NCBI GenBank assembly: GCA_947644305.1
Contig: CANRYS010000005.1
Span: 62,001 to 126,000, forward strand
Length of the DNA stretch: 64,000 nt
DNA from: an uncultured Roseburia sp.
Lineage (GTDB): Bacteria; Bacillota; Clostridia; Lachnospirales; Lachnospiraceae
Direction of reading: 5' to 3'
Made by a program: the position numbers and the translations under genes. Shown piece by piece: positions 44,167-52,358 of this stretch. The notes under the pieces were generated by a model. It was not told the origin of the DNA, did no database searches, and saw only the letters and a list, made by a program, of their open reading frames with translations. The stretch's first letter is position 1, and each line of letters opens with the position of its first letter.

Positions 44167-44367
44167 AGTGACAGACCTCCATGCCGGTGAATTATTTGAG
44201 AAGTGAGCCTGTTGATGAAGTGATGGCGCACCATTTGATTCTGTAAAATATTCTGCTCATAAATGAATGAATTATTCTCGGAAATCATAGATTTATAAAA
44301 ATAAAATTGCTTTCGGAGAAAGGGAAAATGTATCCCTGCTCCCGGAGCAGAAGTGTGGGTTGACGAT

Positions 44368-44622
44368 ATGAGAATCTGTGAATTAAAAGAAAAAGAAGTG
44401 ATCAATGTATGTGACGGTGAGAGACTGGGGTATGTGGAGGATATGATCTTTGATCTGTGTAAGGGCTGCATCAGCCATATTATTGTGCCGGGTCCCTGCA
44501 AATTCTTTGGCATTTTTGGAAAAGAAGAGGAATTTGTGATCGACTTGTCCTGTATACGGCAGATTGGCGCTGATGTCATCCTGGTGGAGATCAATGTGGA
44601 AAAAGCAAGAAAAAAATGTTAA
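44368..44622 (+). CDS. YlmC/YmxH family PRC-barrel sporulation protein
   Basis: An 84-residue PRC-barrel protein: MRICELKEKEVINVCDGERLGYVEDMIFD is the family's start (residues 1-29), followed by SHIIVPGPCKFFG and EEFVIDLSCIRQIG. Homologues are conserved in spore formers, often near sigG; their biochemical role is unknown. ATG 44368 gives the family start; a GTG at 44353 is in frame. The ribosome site is weak. It is divergent from sigG and 84 bases ahead of nrdR. Confidence 0.88.
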   Translation: MRICELKEKEVINVCDGERLGYVEDMIFDLCKGCISHIIVPGPCKFFGIFGKEEEFVIDLSCIRQIGADVILVEINVEKARKKC

Positions 44623-44629
44623 AAACATC

Positions 44630-44658
44630 TTTACGTGAGGTGAAATATCGATTATCAT
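44630..44658 (+). promoter_or_regulatory. nrdR promoter
   Basis: -35 TTTACG (44630-44635), 17 bases, -10 TATCAT (44653-44658). Confidence 0.5.
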
Positions 44659-44706
44659 AGTAGAGGATCTTAGAATCCAATAACAATTGGAAAGGAAAAC
44701 TCAGCT

Positions 44707-45162
44707 ATGAAGTGTCCATTTTGCGGAGAAGAAAATACAAAGGTGATTGATTCCAGGCCAGCGGATGATAATAGCTCCATCCGCCGCAGAAGACAGTGTG
44801 AAAAATGTGATAAAAGATTTACGACGTACGAAAAATTAGAGACGATTCCTCTTGTAGTGATCAAAAAAGATCTGGCAAGGGAACCTTATGACCGTTCCAA
44901 AATTGAGAGAGGGCTGTTTCGCTCCTGTACCAAGCTTCCCATCTCCGTGGATCAGATCAATCAGATCGTGGACAGCGTCGAGACGGAGATCTTTAATCTC
45001 GAGAAAAAAGAAGTTCCCAGCCAGTATATCGGAGAGGTGGTTATGGAGCGCTTAAAAGAGCTGGATCCGGTGGCCTATGTAAGATTTGCCTCCATTTACC
45101 GGGAATTTAAAGATGTGAATACGTTTATGGATGAGATAAAAAAAATACTGGACAACCAGTGA
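44707..45162 (+). CDS. nrdR: Transcriptional repressor NrdR
   Basis: Zinc-ribbon plus ATP-cone repressor of ribonucleotide reductase genes, 151 residues. The zinc ribbon has CPFC and CEKC pairs (residues 3-6 and 31-34), followed by RFTTYEKLE. The ATP-cone (~49-139) contains VIKKDLAREPYDRSKIERGL. Normal length. It senses ATP/dATP through the cone and binds tandem NrdR boxes; likely sites precede nrdD at 3045-3114. Confidence 0.98.
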   Translation: MKCPFCGEENTKVIDSRPADDNSSIRRRRQCEKCDKRFTTYEKLETIPLVVIKKDLAREPYDRSKIERGLFRSCTKLPISVDQINQIVDSVETEIFNLEKKEVPSQYIGEVVMERLKELDPVAYVRFASIYREFKDVNTFMDEIKKILDNQ

Positions 45163-45178
45163 GATCTGGTGCTATACT
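45149..45178 (+). promoter_or_regulatory. Promoter upstream of comM
   Basis: -35 TGGACA (45149-45154, in the end of nrdR), 18 bases, -10 TATACT (45173-45178). Confidence 0.55.
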
Positions 45179-45251
45179 CGTATCAGGTGATTTTCTCCCC
45201 TGCGGCAGAACTGGCTGCTGATGTCAGGTCAAACAAAGGGGGAAACATATA

Positions 45252-46799
45252 TTGTATAGTAAAATATACGGTGCCGGTATCACAGGACTTGAGGCACGTA
45301 TTATTCAAGTTGAGGCAGACGTTTCTAATGGTCTGCCTGTCTTTCATATGGTGGGAGTTCTTGCTTCCGCTGTAAAAGAGGCGAGGGAGAGGGTGCGGAT
45401 TTCACTCCAAAATTCAGGGTTTCGGATTCCCGCTAAGCGGATCACGGTCAATCTTTCTCCGGCAGATCTGAGAAAGGATGGATCTGGTTATGATCTTCCT
45501 ATCGCGGTTTCTTTGCTTGCCGCTTCTGGCATGCTTCCACAGAATACAGATAAATCCATATTGATGGCGGGAGAGCTTGGTTTGAATGGGCACATTTGTA
45601 GCATTCAGGGGGCTCTCGCTATGGCGTTGCAGGCAAAAAAAGAGGGTTTTCGCCAGTTTCTTCTGCCGAAGGAAAATGCTAGGGAGGCCGCCATGGTAGA
45701 TGGCATCGATATCATTGGAGTAACTACGCTTCTTGAGGCGGTGGAATATCTAAAAGGTGGTCTGGAACTTTCTCCTGTCCGAGTAGATCTGAACGCCCTG
45801 CGCCAAAGGTCTGAAAAAAATACCTGGGAAGATTTTGACGAGGTGTATGGACAGGAAAGTGCAAAGAAAGCGTTGGTGACAGCCGTAAGCGGAGGACATA
45901 ATATACTATTGATCGGAGCGCCGGGAACTGGGAAGACCATGCTGGCAAAAAGGCTTCCCGGCATTATGCCGCTGCTGACTAGGGATGAGGCGGTGGAACT
46001 TACTAAAATATATGGAATTGCAGGCCTTCTCAGAGAAGATTTGCCCCTGATATTCCGTAGTCCCTTTCGGGCGCCTCATCACAGTATTCCGGTAGCTGCC
46101 ATGGCAGGAGGCGGAAAGGATCCGATTCCCGGTGAGATAACCCTTTCCCACAACGGTGTGCTGTTCTTGGATGAACTTCCAGAGTTTGACAGAAATACGC
46201 TAGAGATCTTGAGACAGCCCATGGAAGAGGGGCAGATCCATATAGCAAGACTGGGGCATTCCTATTCATTTCCAGCGGATATGATCGTTGTGGGGGCCAT
46301 GAATCCCTGTAAGTGTGGATATTACCCGGATAGTAACCGTTGCCGCTGTACCCAGGGGCAGATCCAGAGTTATCTGTCTAGGATCAGTGAACCTCTTTTG
46401 GACCGGATGGATATCTGTGTGGAGATGGAGCGGACCGATGGCAGGGAGATAAAATGCCAAGGAAGGGAAAGTGCGGAGATCCGCAGACAGGTTCAGATGG
46501 CGAGAGAGATTCAGACCGAACGGTATCGGGATGAAACAATTACACGAAACAGTCAGCTTTCTGGAAAATTATTGAAAAAGTACTGTGGGCTGGGTAAACG
46601 GCAGCAAAGGTGCTTTGGAGACCTTCGAAAGCAACTGGGACTTTCCGCAAGAGGGGCGGAAAGGCTGCTCCGGGTGGCGCGGACCTTGGCAGATTTAGAG
46701 CAGAGTGGAGAGATCCAGGAAGCGCATTTGCTACAGGCATCGATTTACAAGTCTATCAATCGAAAATACTGGGGGATGGAGACTGCGTATGAAGGGTGA
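45252..46799 (+). CDS. comM: ComM/YifB family AAA+ protein (Mg-chelatase-like)
   Basis: A 515-residue AAA+ ATPase. The N-terminal YifB domain (~1-170) starts with YSKIYGAGITGLEARIIQVE. Walker A GAPGTGKTMLAKRLPG lies near residue 220, Walker B is VLFLDELPEF, and MNPCKCGYYPD is a family signature. In Gram-negatives ComM promotes branch migration during natural transformation. TTG 45252 is the start, with a weak AAGGGGG site. It overlaps dprA by 11 bases, fitting a DNA-uptake or recombination unit. Confidence 0.93.
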   Translation: MYSKIYGAGITGLEARIIQVEADVSNGLPVFHMVGVLASAVKEARERVRISLQNSGFRIPAKRITVNLSPADLRKDGSGYDLPIAVSLLAASGMLPQNTDKSILMAGELGLNGHICSIQGALAMALQAKKEGFRQFLLPKENAREAAMVDGIDIIGVTTLLEAVEYLKGGLELSPVRVDLNALRQRSEKNTWEDFDEVYGQESAKKALVTAVSGGHNILLIGAPGTGKTMLAKRLPGIMPLLTRDEAVELTKIYGIAGLLREDLPLIFRSPFRAPHHSIPVAAMAGGGKDPIPGEITLSHNGVLFLDELPEFDRNTLEILRQPMEEGQIHIARLGHSYSFPADMIVVGAMNPCKCGYYPDSNRCRCTQGQIQSYLSRISEPLLDRMDICVEMERTDGREIKCQGRESAEIRRQVQMAREIQTERYRDETITRNSQLSGKLLKKYCGLGKRQQRCFGDLRKQLGLSARGAERLLRVARTLADLEQSGEIQEAHLLQASIYKSINRKYWGMETAYEG

Positions 46800-47877
46800 G
46801 GAATACAATTATTGGCTCTGCAGTATTCCAGGCATCGGGATTCGCAAGCTCCTGCTTTTGGAGGCGGAGCTTGGGACACCAGAGCAGATCTGGCAGGTGG
46901 GAGAGGAAAAGCTTATAAAAATAAAAGGAATATCTGCCAGAGACGCTCATAATATAGTGACAAGCAGACAGACCTTTTGTCCAGATGAACTGAAGGAAAA
47001 GCTGGAACGTCTGGATATGAGGTGTACCACATGGTTTTCCCCAGAATACCCTGCCTTGTGCCGTCACCTCTACGATCCGCCAAAACGCCTGTTTTACCGT
47101 GGGGAACTGCCAGGGGAGAAGCATTGTGTGGCGGTGGTGGGAGCGAGGGATTGTTCGGTTTATGGCAGAGAAAATGCCAAGAGATTTTCTTGCGCACTTG
47201 CAGCGGCTGGTGTGGGAATTATCAGCGGTATGGCGAGAGGCATTGACGGCTGGGCGCATCAGGGAGCGCTGGAAGGCGGGGGCAGGACCTATGCCGTATT
47301 GGGAAATAGTGCGGAGATCTGTTATCCTGTGGAACATGCCGGGCTTTATCGGAGTATTCTGAAAAGGGGAGGAATTCTTTCAGAGTATCCGCCGGGAACA
47401 AAGGCTGCTGCTGGTTTTTTTCCCATGCGCAATCGAATCATCAGTGCACTGTCGGAGGGAGTTTTGGTGGTTGAGGCCAGAAAAAGGAGTGGTTCTCTGA
47501 TTACGGCAGAGCAGGCGCTGGATCAGGGGAAAGATGTTTTTGTCATTCCAGGACGCATTGGAGATGCCCTGAGTGTGGGCTGCAATAACCTGATTCGGGA
47601 CGGTGCAATCCTCGTTACGACACCGGAAGATATATTAAATTATTATGGATTTGCTCAAGAAAATCAGACAGAAAATTTAAAAAAAAATAAACTTATTCTT
47701 GAAAGAAGAGAAAAAATGGTGTATGCTAGTTTAAGTCTTGAGCCAAAACATTTGACTGTTCTGGCAGAGGAAATTCAAATGGATTCTGCCGAAGTGATGG
47801 GGTGTATTCTATCTCTTCTTAAGGGCGGACTGATCAAAGAGATCGGAAATCATTATTATATAAGGACTGTTATCTAA
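46789..47877 (+). CDS. dprA: DNA-processing protein DprA
   Basis: Single-stranded-DNA-binding RecA loader of 362 residues. The N-terminal helical part (~1-90) includes IPGIGIRKLLLLE. The Rossmann core has VAVVGARDCSVYG, ISGMARGIDGWAHQGAL, GGILSEYPPGT, MRNRIISALS and SGSLITAEQALDQGKDVF. The C-terminal winged helix (~300-362) ends the protein. ATG 46789, seven bases after GGAG, is favoured over the upstream 46705. topA follows, a linkage shared with Bacillus. Confidence 0.95.
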   Translation: MKGEEYNYWLCSIPGIGIRKLLLLEAELGTPEQIWQVGEEKLIKIKGISARDAHNIVTSRQTFCPDELKEKLERLDMRCTTWFSPEYPALCRHLYDPPKRLFYRGELPGEKHCVAVVGARDCSVYGRENAKRFSCALAAAGVGIISGMARGIDGWAHQGALEGGGRTYAVLGNSAEICYPVEHAGLYRSILKRGGILSEYPPGTKAAAGFFPMRNRIISALSEGVLVVEARKRSGSLITAEQALDQGKDVFVIPGRIGDALSVGCNNLIRDGAILVTTPEDILNYYGFAQENQTENLKKNKLILERREKMVYASLSLEPKHLTVLAEEIQMDSAEVMGCILSLLKGGLIKEIGNHYYIRTVI

Positions 47878-47892
47878 GGGGGATGTTTTGAA

Positions 47893-50028
47893 ATGGCTAA
47901 GAATTTAATTATTGTGGAGTCACCGGCCAAATCCAAAACAATCAAAAAATTTTTGGGGAGCAGCTATACTGTGGCGGCTTCAAACGGGCATGTAAGGGAT
48001 TTGCCCAAAAGTCAGATGGGGGTTGACTTTGAAAATGATTTTGAACCAAAGTATATTACCATACGAGGAAAAGGTGAGCTTCTCGCCGCGTTGAGAAAGG
48101 AAGTAAAGAAAGCAGATCGGATCTATCTGGCGACGGACCCTGACCGGGAGGGAGAGGCGATCTCATGGCATTTGTTCCACGCCTTGAAATTAGATCCTAA
48201 GAAGACGAGCCGTATTACCTTCAATGAAATCACAAAAAATGCTGTTCGTCAGGCCATCAAACAATCTAGAGAGATTGATATGGATTTGGTGGATGCTCAG
48301 CAGGCGAGACGTGTCCTGGACCGGATGGTAGGATATTCCATCAGTCCCCTGCTCTGGCAGAAAGTAAAAAGAGGGCTCAGTGCAGGGCGGGTGCAGTCAG
48401 TGGCGCTGAGGATCATCGCAGACCGTGAGTCGGAGATCGACGCATTTATTCCACAGGAATATTGGACGCTAGAGGCGGCCTTTGCAGTGAAGGGAAGCAA
48501 AAAGCCATTGATCGCAAAATATTATGGCAATCCCAAAAAGCAGGAAAATATCTCTGGTTCAGAGATGGAAGATATCGTTAAACAATTAGAAGGCGCCGTT
48601 TACCAGGTGACGGATATCAAAAAAGGAGAGCGCACAAAAAAGCCTCCGCTTCCTTTTACCACGAGTACCCTTCAGCAGGAAGGGGCAAAAAACATGAACT
48701 TTTCCACACAGAAAACGATGCGGGTTGCCCAACAGTTGTATGAAGGTGTCACCGTGAAGGGACGGGGCAGCATAGGTCTCATCACCTATCTGCGTACCGA
48801 CTCCACCCGGATCTCTGAAGAGGCAGACAGGGAGTGCAAAGAATTTATTCGTGAAAATTATGGTGAGGAAAATATTATTTCTGCCAATTATATAAAGAAG
48901 GACGACAAAAAGATTCAGGATGCCCACGAGGCGATACGTCCTACTTATGTAGATCTGACACCGGCGATGGTAAAAGATTCTCTGACCAGAGATCAGTTCC
49001 GACTCTATCAGGTGATCTGGAAACGATTTGTAGCAAGCCGGATGAATGCCGCCAGATATGAGACCACATCGGTGAAGATTGATGCCGGGGACTACCGGTT
49101 CACCAGTTCGGGTTCCAAGATTGTTTTTCCAGGATTTCTATCTATCTATCAGGATAATGAGGACAAGGAAGAAAAGAACGCCGTGCTCCATAAGGTTACA
49201 GAGGGTACCGTGTTTGAACAGGCGGATCTAAAAAAAGAGCAGCATTTTACACAGCCACCGGCGCACTATACAGAAGCTTCCCTGGTAAAAGCATTGGAGG
49301 AGTTGGGGATCGGCCGTCCGAGTACCTATGCACCGACGATCACCACACTGATCTCCCGCAGATATGTAGCAAAGGAGCAGAAAAATCTATATCTTTCGGA
49401 TCTGGGAGACATTGTGAACGAGATTATGAAAAGTGCCTTTTCCAGTATCGTAGATGTCAATTTTACTGCGACGATGGAAACCCTTTTGGATGGTGTGGCA
49501 GATGGAAGTGTGGAATGGAAAAGTATTATCCGGAATTTTTATCCAGATCTAGAGGAAGCTGTGAATCATGCCGAACAGGCATTGGAAAAGATTAAAATTG
49601 AGGATGAGGTCACAGACACCATCTGCGAAAACTGCGGAAGGAACATGGTGATTAAATACGGCCCTCATGGAAAATTCATGGCATGTCCAGGATTTCCTGA
49701 CTGCCGAAATACAAAACCATATTTTGAAAAGATCGGTGTCAAGTGCAACAAATGTGGCGGCGAAATCGTTATTAAGAAGACCCAAAAAGGCAGACGTTAT
49801 TATGGCTGTGAAAATTATCCAGACTGTGATGTTATGACTTGGCAGAAGCCATCGAATAAAATCTGTCCTACCTGTGGAAATATGCTGCTGGAAAAGGGAA
49901 ATAAGCTGGTTTGTGCCGATGCTGGCTGTGGATATATGGAAGAGAAAGCATCTTCCACGGAGGAGAAGACGTCCTCCACGGAAAGCAACCCATCTTCTGA
50001 CAATGAAAAACAAACGGTTAATACTTGA
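47893..50028 (+). CDS. topA: DNA topoisomerase I
   Basis: Type IA topoisomerase relaxing negative supercoils, 711 residues. The Toprim domain is at the N terminus (NLIIVESPAKSKTIKKFLG, ATDPDREGEAISWH). The active-site tyrosine is Tyr299 in GLITYLRTDSTRIS. Three C-terminal zinc-ribbon units follow (CENCGRNM...CPGFPDC; CNKCGGEI...CENYPDC; CPTCGNML...CADAGC). The last ~30 residues form a low-complexity Glu/Ser/Thr tail (EEKASSTEEKTSSTESN). The codY promoter overlaps its stop codon. Confidence 0.98.
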   Translation: MAKNLIIVESPAKSKTIKKFLGSSYTVAASNGHVRDLPKSQMGVDFENDFEPKYITIRGKGELLAALRKEVKKADRIYLATDPDREGEAISWHLFHALKLDPKKTSRITFNEITKNAVRQAIKQSREIDMDLVDAQQARRVLDRMVGYSISPLLWQKVKRGLSAGRVQSVALRIIADRESEIDAFIPQEYWTLEAAFAVKGSKKPLIAKYYGNPKKQENISGSEMEDIVKQLEGAVYQVTDIKKGERTKKPPLPFTTSTLQQEGAKNMNFSTQKTMRVAQQLYEGVTVKGRGSIGLITYLRTDSTRISEEADRECKEFIRENYGEENIISANYIKKDDKKIQDAHEAIRPTYVDLTPAMVKDSLTRDQFRLYQVIWKRFVASRMNAARYETTSVKIDAGDYRFTSSGSKIVFPGFLSIYQDNEDKEEKNAVLHKVTEGTVFEQADLKKEQHFTQPPAHYTEASLVKALEELGIGRPSTYAPTITTLISRRYVAKEQKNLYLSDLGDIVNEIMKSAFSSIVDVNFTATMETLLDGVADGSVEWKSIIRNFYPDLEEAVNHAEQALEKIKIEDEVTDTICENCGRNMVIKYGPHGKFMACPGFPDCRNTKPYFEKIGVKCNKCGGEIVIKKTQKGRRYYGCENYPDCDVMTWQKPSNKICPTCGNMLLEKGNKLVCADAGCGYMEEKASSTEEKTSSTESNPSSDNEKQTVNT

Positions 50029-50053
50029 ATTTTGTCCAGATATATGCTAAAAT
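50025..50053 (+). promoter_or_regulatory. codY promoter
   Basis: -35 TTGAAT (50025-50030), 17 bases, -10 TAAAAT (50048-50053) preceded by TGC (extended -10). Confidence 0.75.
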
Positions 50054-50081
50054 TGTAAAAGGTTGATTGTGAGGCTGTGAA

Positions 50082-50852
50082 ATGAGTGTAGACTTATTGG
50101 ATAAAACGCGTAAAATCAACGGGCTTCTTAGGGATAATCGTGTTTCAAAGGTTGCTTTTACGGATTTGTGTCAGGTCCTGGGGGACTTATTGGATTCAAA
50201 AGTATTTGTGATCAGTAGCAAGGGAAAGATTTTGGGCATGTCTCCGGGGGCAGAAGAGGGGATTTTGTCGGGGTTTCCTTCTGTAAAAGGTAAGTTAATC
50301 GATGCAAAACTGAGCAAAAGATTTTTGGAAGTATTATCTACCAAAGAAAATGTGAATCTTGAGACACTTGGGATTCCCAGGGAAGAGACAGGAGAGCTGC
50401 AGGCGTTGATTACTCCTGTGTATATTGCCGGAAAACGGCTTGGAACCTTGTTCTTGTATCGGAGGTTACAAGTATACGGCATCGAAGATATTATTTTGAC
50501 AGAGTACAGCACTACGGTTGTAGGGCTTGAGATGATGCGTTCGGTGGCGGAAGAAACAGATTATGCCAACCGCAAACAGCAAGTGGTAGATTCCGTTATG
50601 CATATTTTGTCACCACTGGAGACAAAGGCGGCTGAGTTTGTACTCTGCCATCTTGATTCTGGTGAGGGTACGATTGTTACCTCGCGTCTTGCGAAGGAAG
50701 TAGGGATCACGAGGACTGTGATTGTTAATGCTTTGAAGAAGATGGAAAGCGCGGGGCTGCTTGAGACAAAATCTTATGGAGTAAAAGGAACTCATATCAA
50801 GATACTGAATGATATCGTATTTTCTGAATTTGAAATTAAAAATAAAAAGTAA
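50082..50852 (+). CDS. codY: GTP-sensing transcriptional repressor CodY
   Basis: Global nutrient regulator of 256 residues. The N-terminal GAF domain (~1-155) senses GTP and branched-chain amino acids. The C-terminal winged helix contains SRLAKEVGITRTVIVNALKK (residues ~203-222) and the KGTHIKILND end. In Bacillus codY is likewise immediately upstream of the fla/che operon, and CodY represses motility genes there. An imperfect CodY-box-like sequence (TATTTTCTGAATTTG, 50818-50832, 11 of 15) lies in its own 3' end; it is weak evidence for control of the flagellar genes. Confidence 0.97.
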   Translation: MSVDLLDKTRKINGLLRDNRVSKVAFTDLCQVLGDLLDSKVFVISSKGKILGMSPGAEEGILSGFPSVKGKLIDAKLSKRFLEVLSTKENVNLETLGIPREETGELQALITPVYIAGKRLGTLFLYRRLQVYGIEDIILTEYSTTVVGLEMMRSVAEETDYANRKQQVVDSVMHILSPLETKAAEFVLCHLDSGEGTIVTSRLAKEVGITRTVIVNALKKMESAGLLETKSYGVKGTHIKILNDIVFSEFEIKNKK

Positions 50853-50888
50853 TAATATGAGACAAAACCTTATAGGTAAGAATGGTTT

Positions 50889-50917
50889 GATAGATACGGG
50901 ATAATATCGTATCTATC
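50889..50917 (+). repeat. Perfect stem-loop between codY and flgB
   Basis: GATAGATACG (50889-50898) and CGTATCTATC (50908-50917) around a nine-base loop. No T run follows. It may be an operator, an inefficient terminator or an RNA-processing hairpin at the head of the flagellar cluster. Confidence 0.65.
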
Positions 50918-51033
50918 CAGTTTGAAAATAATAAAAATAGAAATGGATTTCTTGTGTCGCAAATGGAATTGTGATTTGTTTTCATAATGCCTTTTGCGGT
51001 TTTGTCCTTAAAAAAATAGAAAGGATTGAGGAT

Positions 51034-51423
51034 ATGGTTTTATCAAATGCTTATAACTACATCAATGTTCTTGGTAAAGCGGCAGATGCCAGTTGGACAA
51101 GAAATGATATTCTTGCCAACAATATCGCCAATGCGGATACACCGGGATTTAAGAGAAAGGATGTACAGTTTGAGACGTATCTGTCGAACGCTGTGGCAGG
51201 AACTGACTCTCTGGATGAGACGATTTCCAATATTGACCTGAATGAGCTCAATTGTACGACATATACGGATCAGGTAAGCTTAAGTTACCGTTACGATGGT
51301 AACAACGTAGATATACATACGGAAGGCGTGGAGCTTGCCAAGAATCAGCTCAAATATTACACATTGATGAATTCCATGAGTCAGGAGTTTTCTCGATTGA
51401 AGTCGGCGATAAAGACCAGCTAG
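51034..51423 (+). CDS. flgB: Flagellar basal-body rod protein FlgB
   Basis: Proximal rod protein, 129 residues, exported by the flagellar type III system. It has the rod signature NDILANNIANADTPGFKRKD near residues 25-45 and a C-terminal coiled helix (KYYTLMNSMSQEFSRLKSAI). ATG 51034 follows AAGGATTGAGG; an in-frame ATG at 50971 lacks a ribosome site. It is the first gene of the flagellar run; a sigma-D-type promoter was not found in the gap after codY. Confidence 0.95.
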   Translation: MVLSNAYNYINVLGKAADASWTRNDILANNIANADTPGFKRKDVQFETYLSNAVAGTDSLDETISNIDLNELNCTTYTDQVSLSYRYDGNNVDIHTEGVELAKNQLKYYTLMNSMSQEFSRLKSAIKTS

Positions 51424-51490
51424 ATGGTGAAATAGACCGAAAAACAATTGGAGATGGCTGTGAATTAAAGGTAAGGAAAGGAGAATAAGT

Positions 51491-51928
51491 ATGTCAATTT
51501 TTGGGGCATTGGACGTAAGTGCTACAGGCATGACAGCACAACAGGTACGAAGTGATATTATTTCGCAGAATATTGCGAATGTAAATACGACGAGAGATGC
51601 GAAGGGAAACCCTTATAAAAGGAAGATGGTTGTTTTTGAAGAAAAGAGTTTTCCGACTTTTGAAGAATCCCTTAGCTTTGCTACGGGACATACGGGTAAA
51701 GGCGTAAAAGTGACAGAGATCGCGGAGGATCCGAGTGATGGGCGTATGGTGTATGACCCTTCCCATCCAGATGCCGACGAAAACGGTTATGTTACATATC
51801 CTAATGTAAATACCGTGACGGAGATGACGAATCTGATCGATGCGACGAGAGCCTATGAAGCAAATGTTACTGTGCTCAACTCCACTAAGGGAATGGCGTT
51901 GAAGGCGCTGGATATCGGTGGAGCTTGA
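51491..51928 (+). CDS. flgC: Flagellar basal-body rod protein FlgC
   Basis: Rod protein, 145 residues, partner of FlgB. N-terminal SIFGALDVSATGMTAQQVRS and SQNIANVNTTRDAKGNPYKR, central YDPSHPDADENGYV and C-terminal NLIDATRAYEANVTVLNSTK are all typical. AAGGAG precedes the ATG. It lies 67 bases after flgB and 52 before fliE. Confidence 0.96.
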   Translation: MSIFGALDVSATGMTAQQVRSDIISQNIANVNTTRDAKGNPYKRKMVVFEEKSFPTFEESLSFATGHTGKGVKVTEIAEDPSDGRMVYDPSHPDADENGYVTYPNVNTVTEMTNLIDATRAYEANVTVLNSTKGMALKALDIGGA

Positions 51929-51980
51929 TAGAGAGTCTTTGAGTGGATAAATAAAACAGTGATGAAGAGAGGGAAACAAA

Positions 51981-52301
51981 ATGGATTTCAATCGCATTTC
52001 AGGTATTGACAGCTTGTCTGCTGTGAGCAGATATGGAAGTACGACGAATCGGACAGAAAACAGCCATGGTAAAACAAGTTTTGATAGTTTGCTTGATTCG
52101 GCTATGAAGCTTGTAAGTGAGACAGATCAGCTTTCCAATGAGGCGGAGGCGGAAGAGGTTCGTTTTGCTATGGGTGAGTCAGACAGCCTGCATGACCTGC
52201 AGGTGGCTCAGCAGAAGGCGAACGTATCACTGCAGTACACCGTTGCAGTGAAAAATACAGCAATGGAAGCCTATCGGTCGTTGCTGAACCTTCAGTTCTG
52301 A
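51981..52301 (+). CDS. fliE: Flagellar hook-basal body protein FliE
   Basis: A 106-residue rod-MS-ring adaptor. The N-terminal ~35 residues are variable and serine-rich. The conserved core runs SFDSLLDSAMKLVSETDQL, then HDLQVAQQKANVSLQYTVAVKNTAMEAY and RSLLNLQF at the C terminus. Its position between flgC and fliF is as in Bacillus and Clostridium. Confidence 0.94.
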   Translation: MDFNRISGIDSLSAVSRYGSTTNRTENSHGKTSFDSLLDSAMKLVSETDQLSNEAEAEEVRFAMGESDSLHDLQVAQQKANVSLQYTVAVKNTAMEAYRSLLNLQF

Positions 52302-52358
52302 TTATACTCCTTTCTGATGAATGGAGAGAATATTTAGATAGTTAGGAGCGGAAACATT

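Noticed and set aside
44230-44300. Sigma-G or sigma-E promoter for ylmC
   Set aside because: CAT-type -10 candidates occur, but spacing or -35 sequence does not fit either consensus.
50853-51033. Sigma-D flagellar promoter before flgB
   Set aside because: No TAAA with a GCCGATAT-like -10 at about 15 bases was found; no convincing sigma-A pair either.
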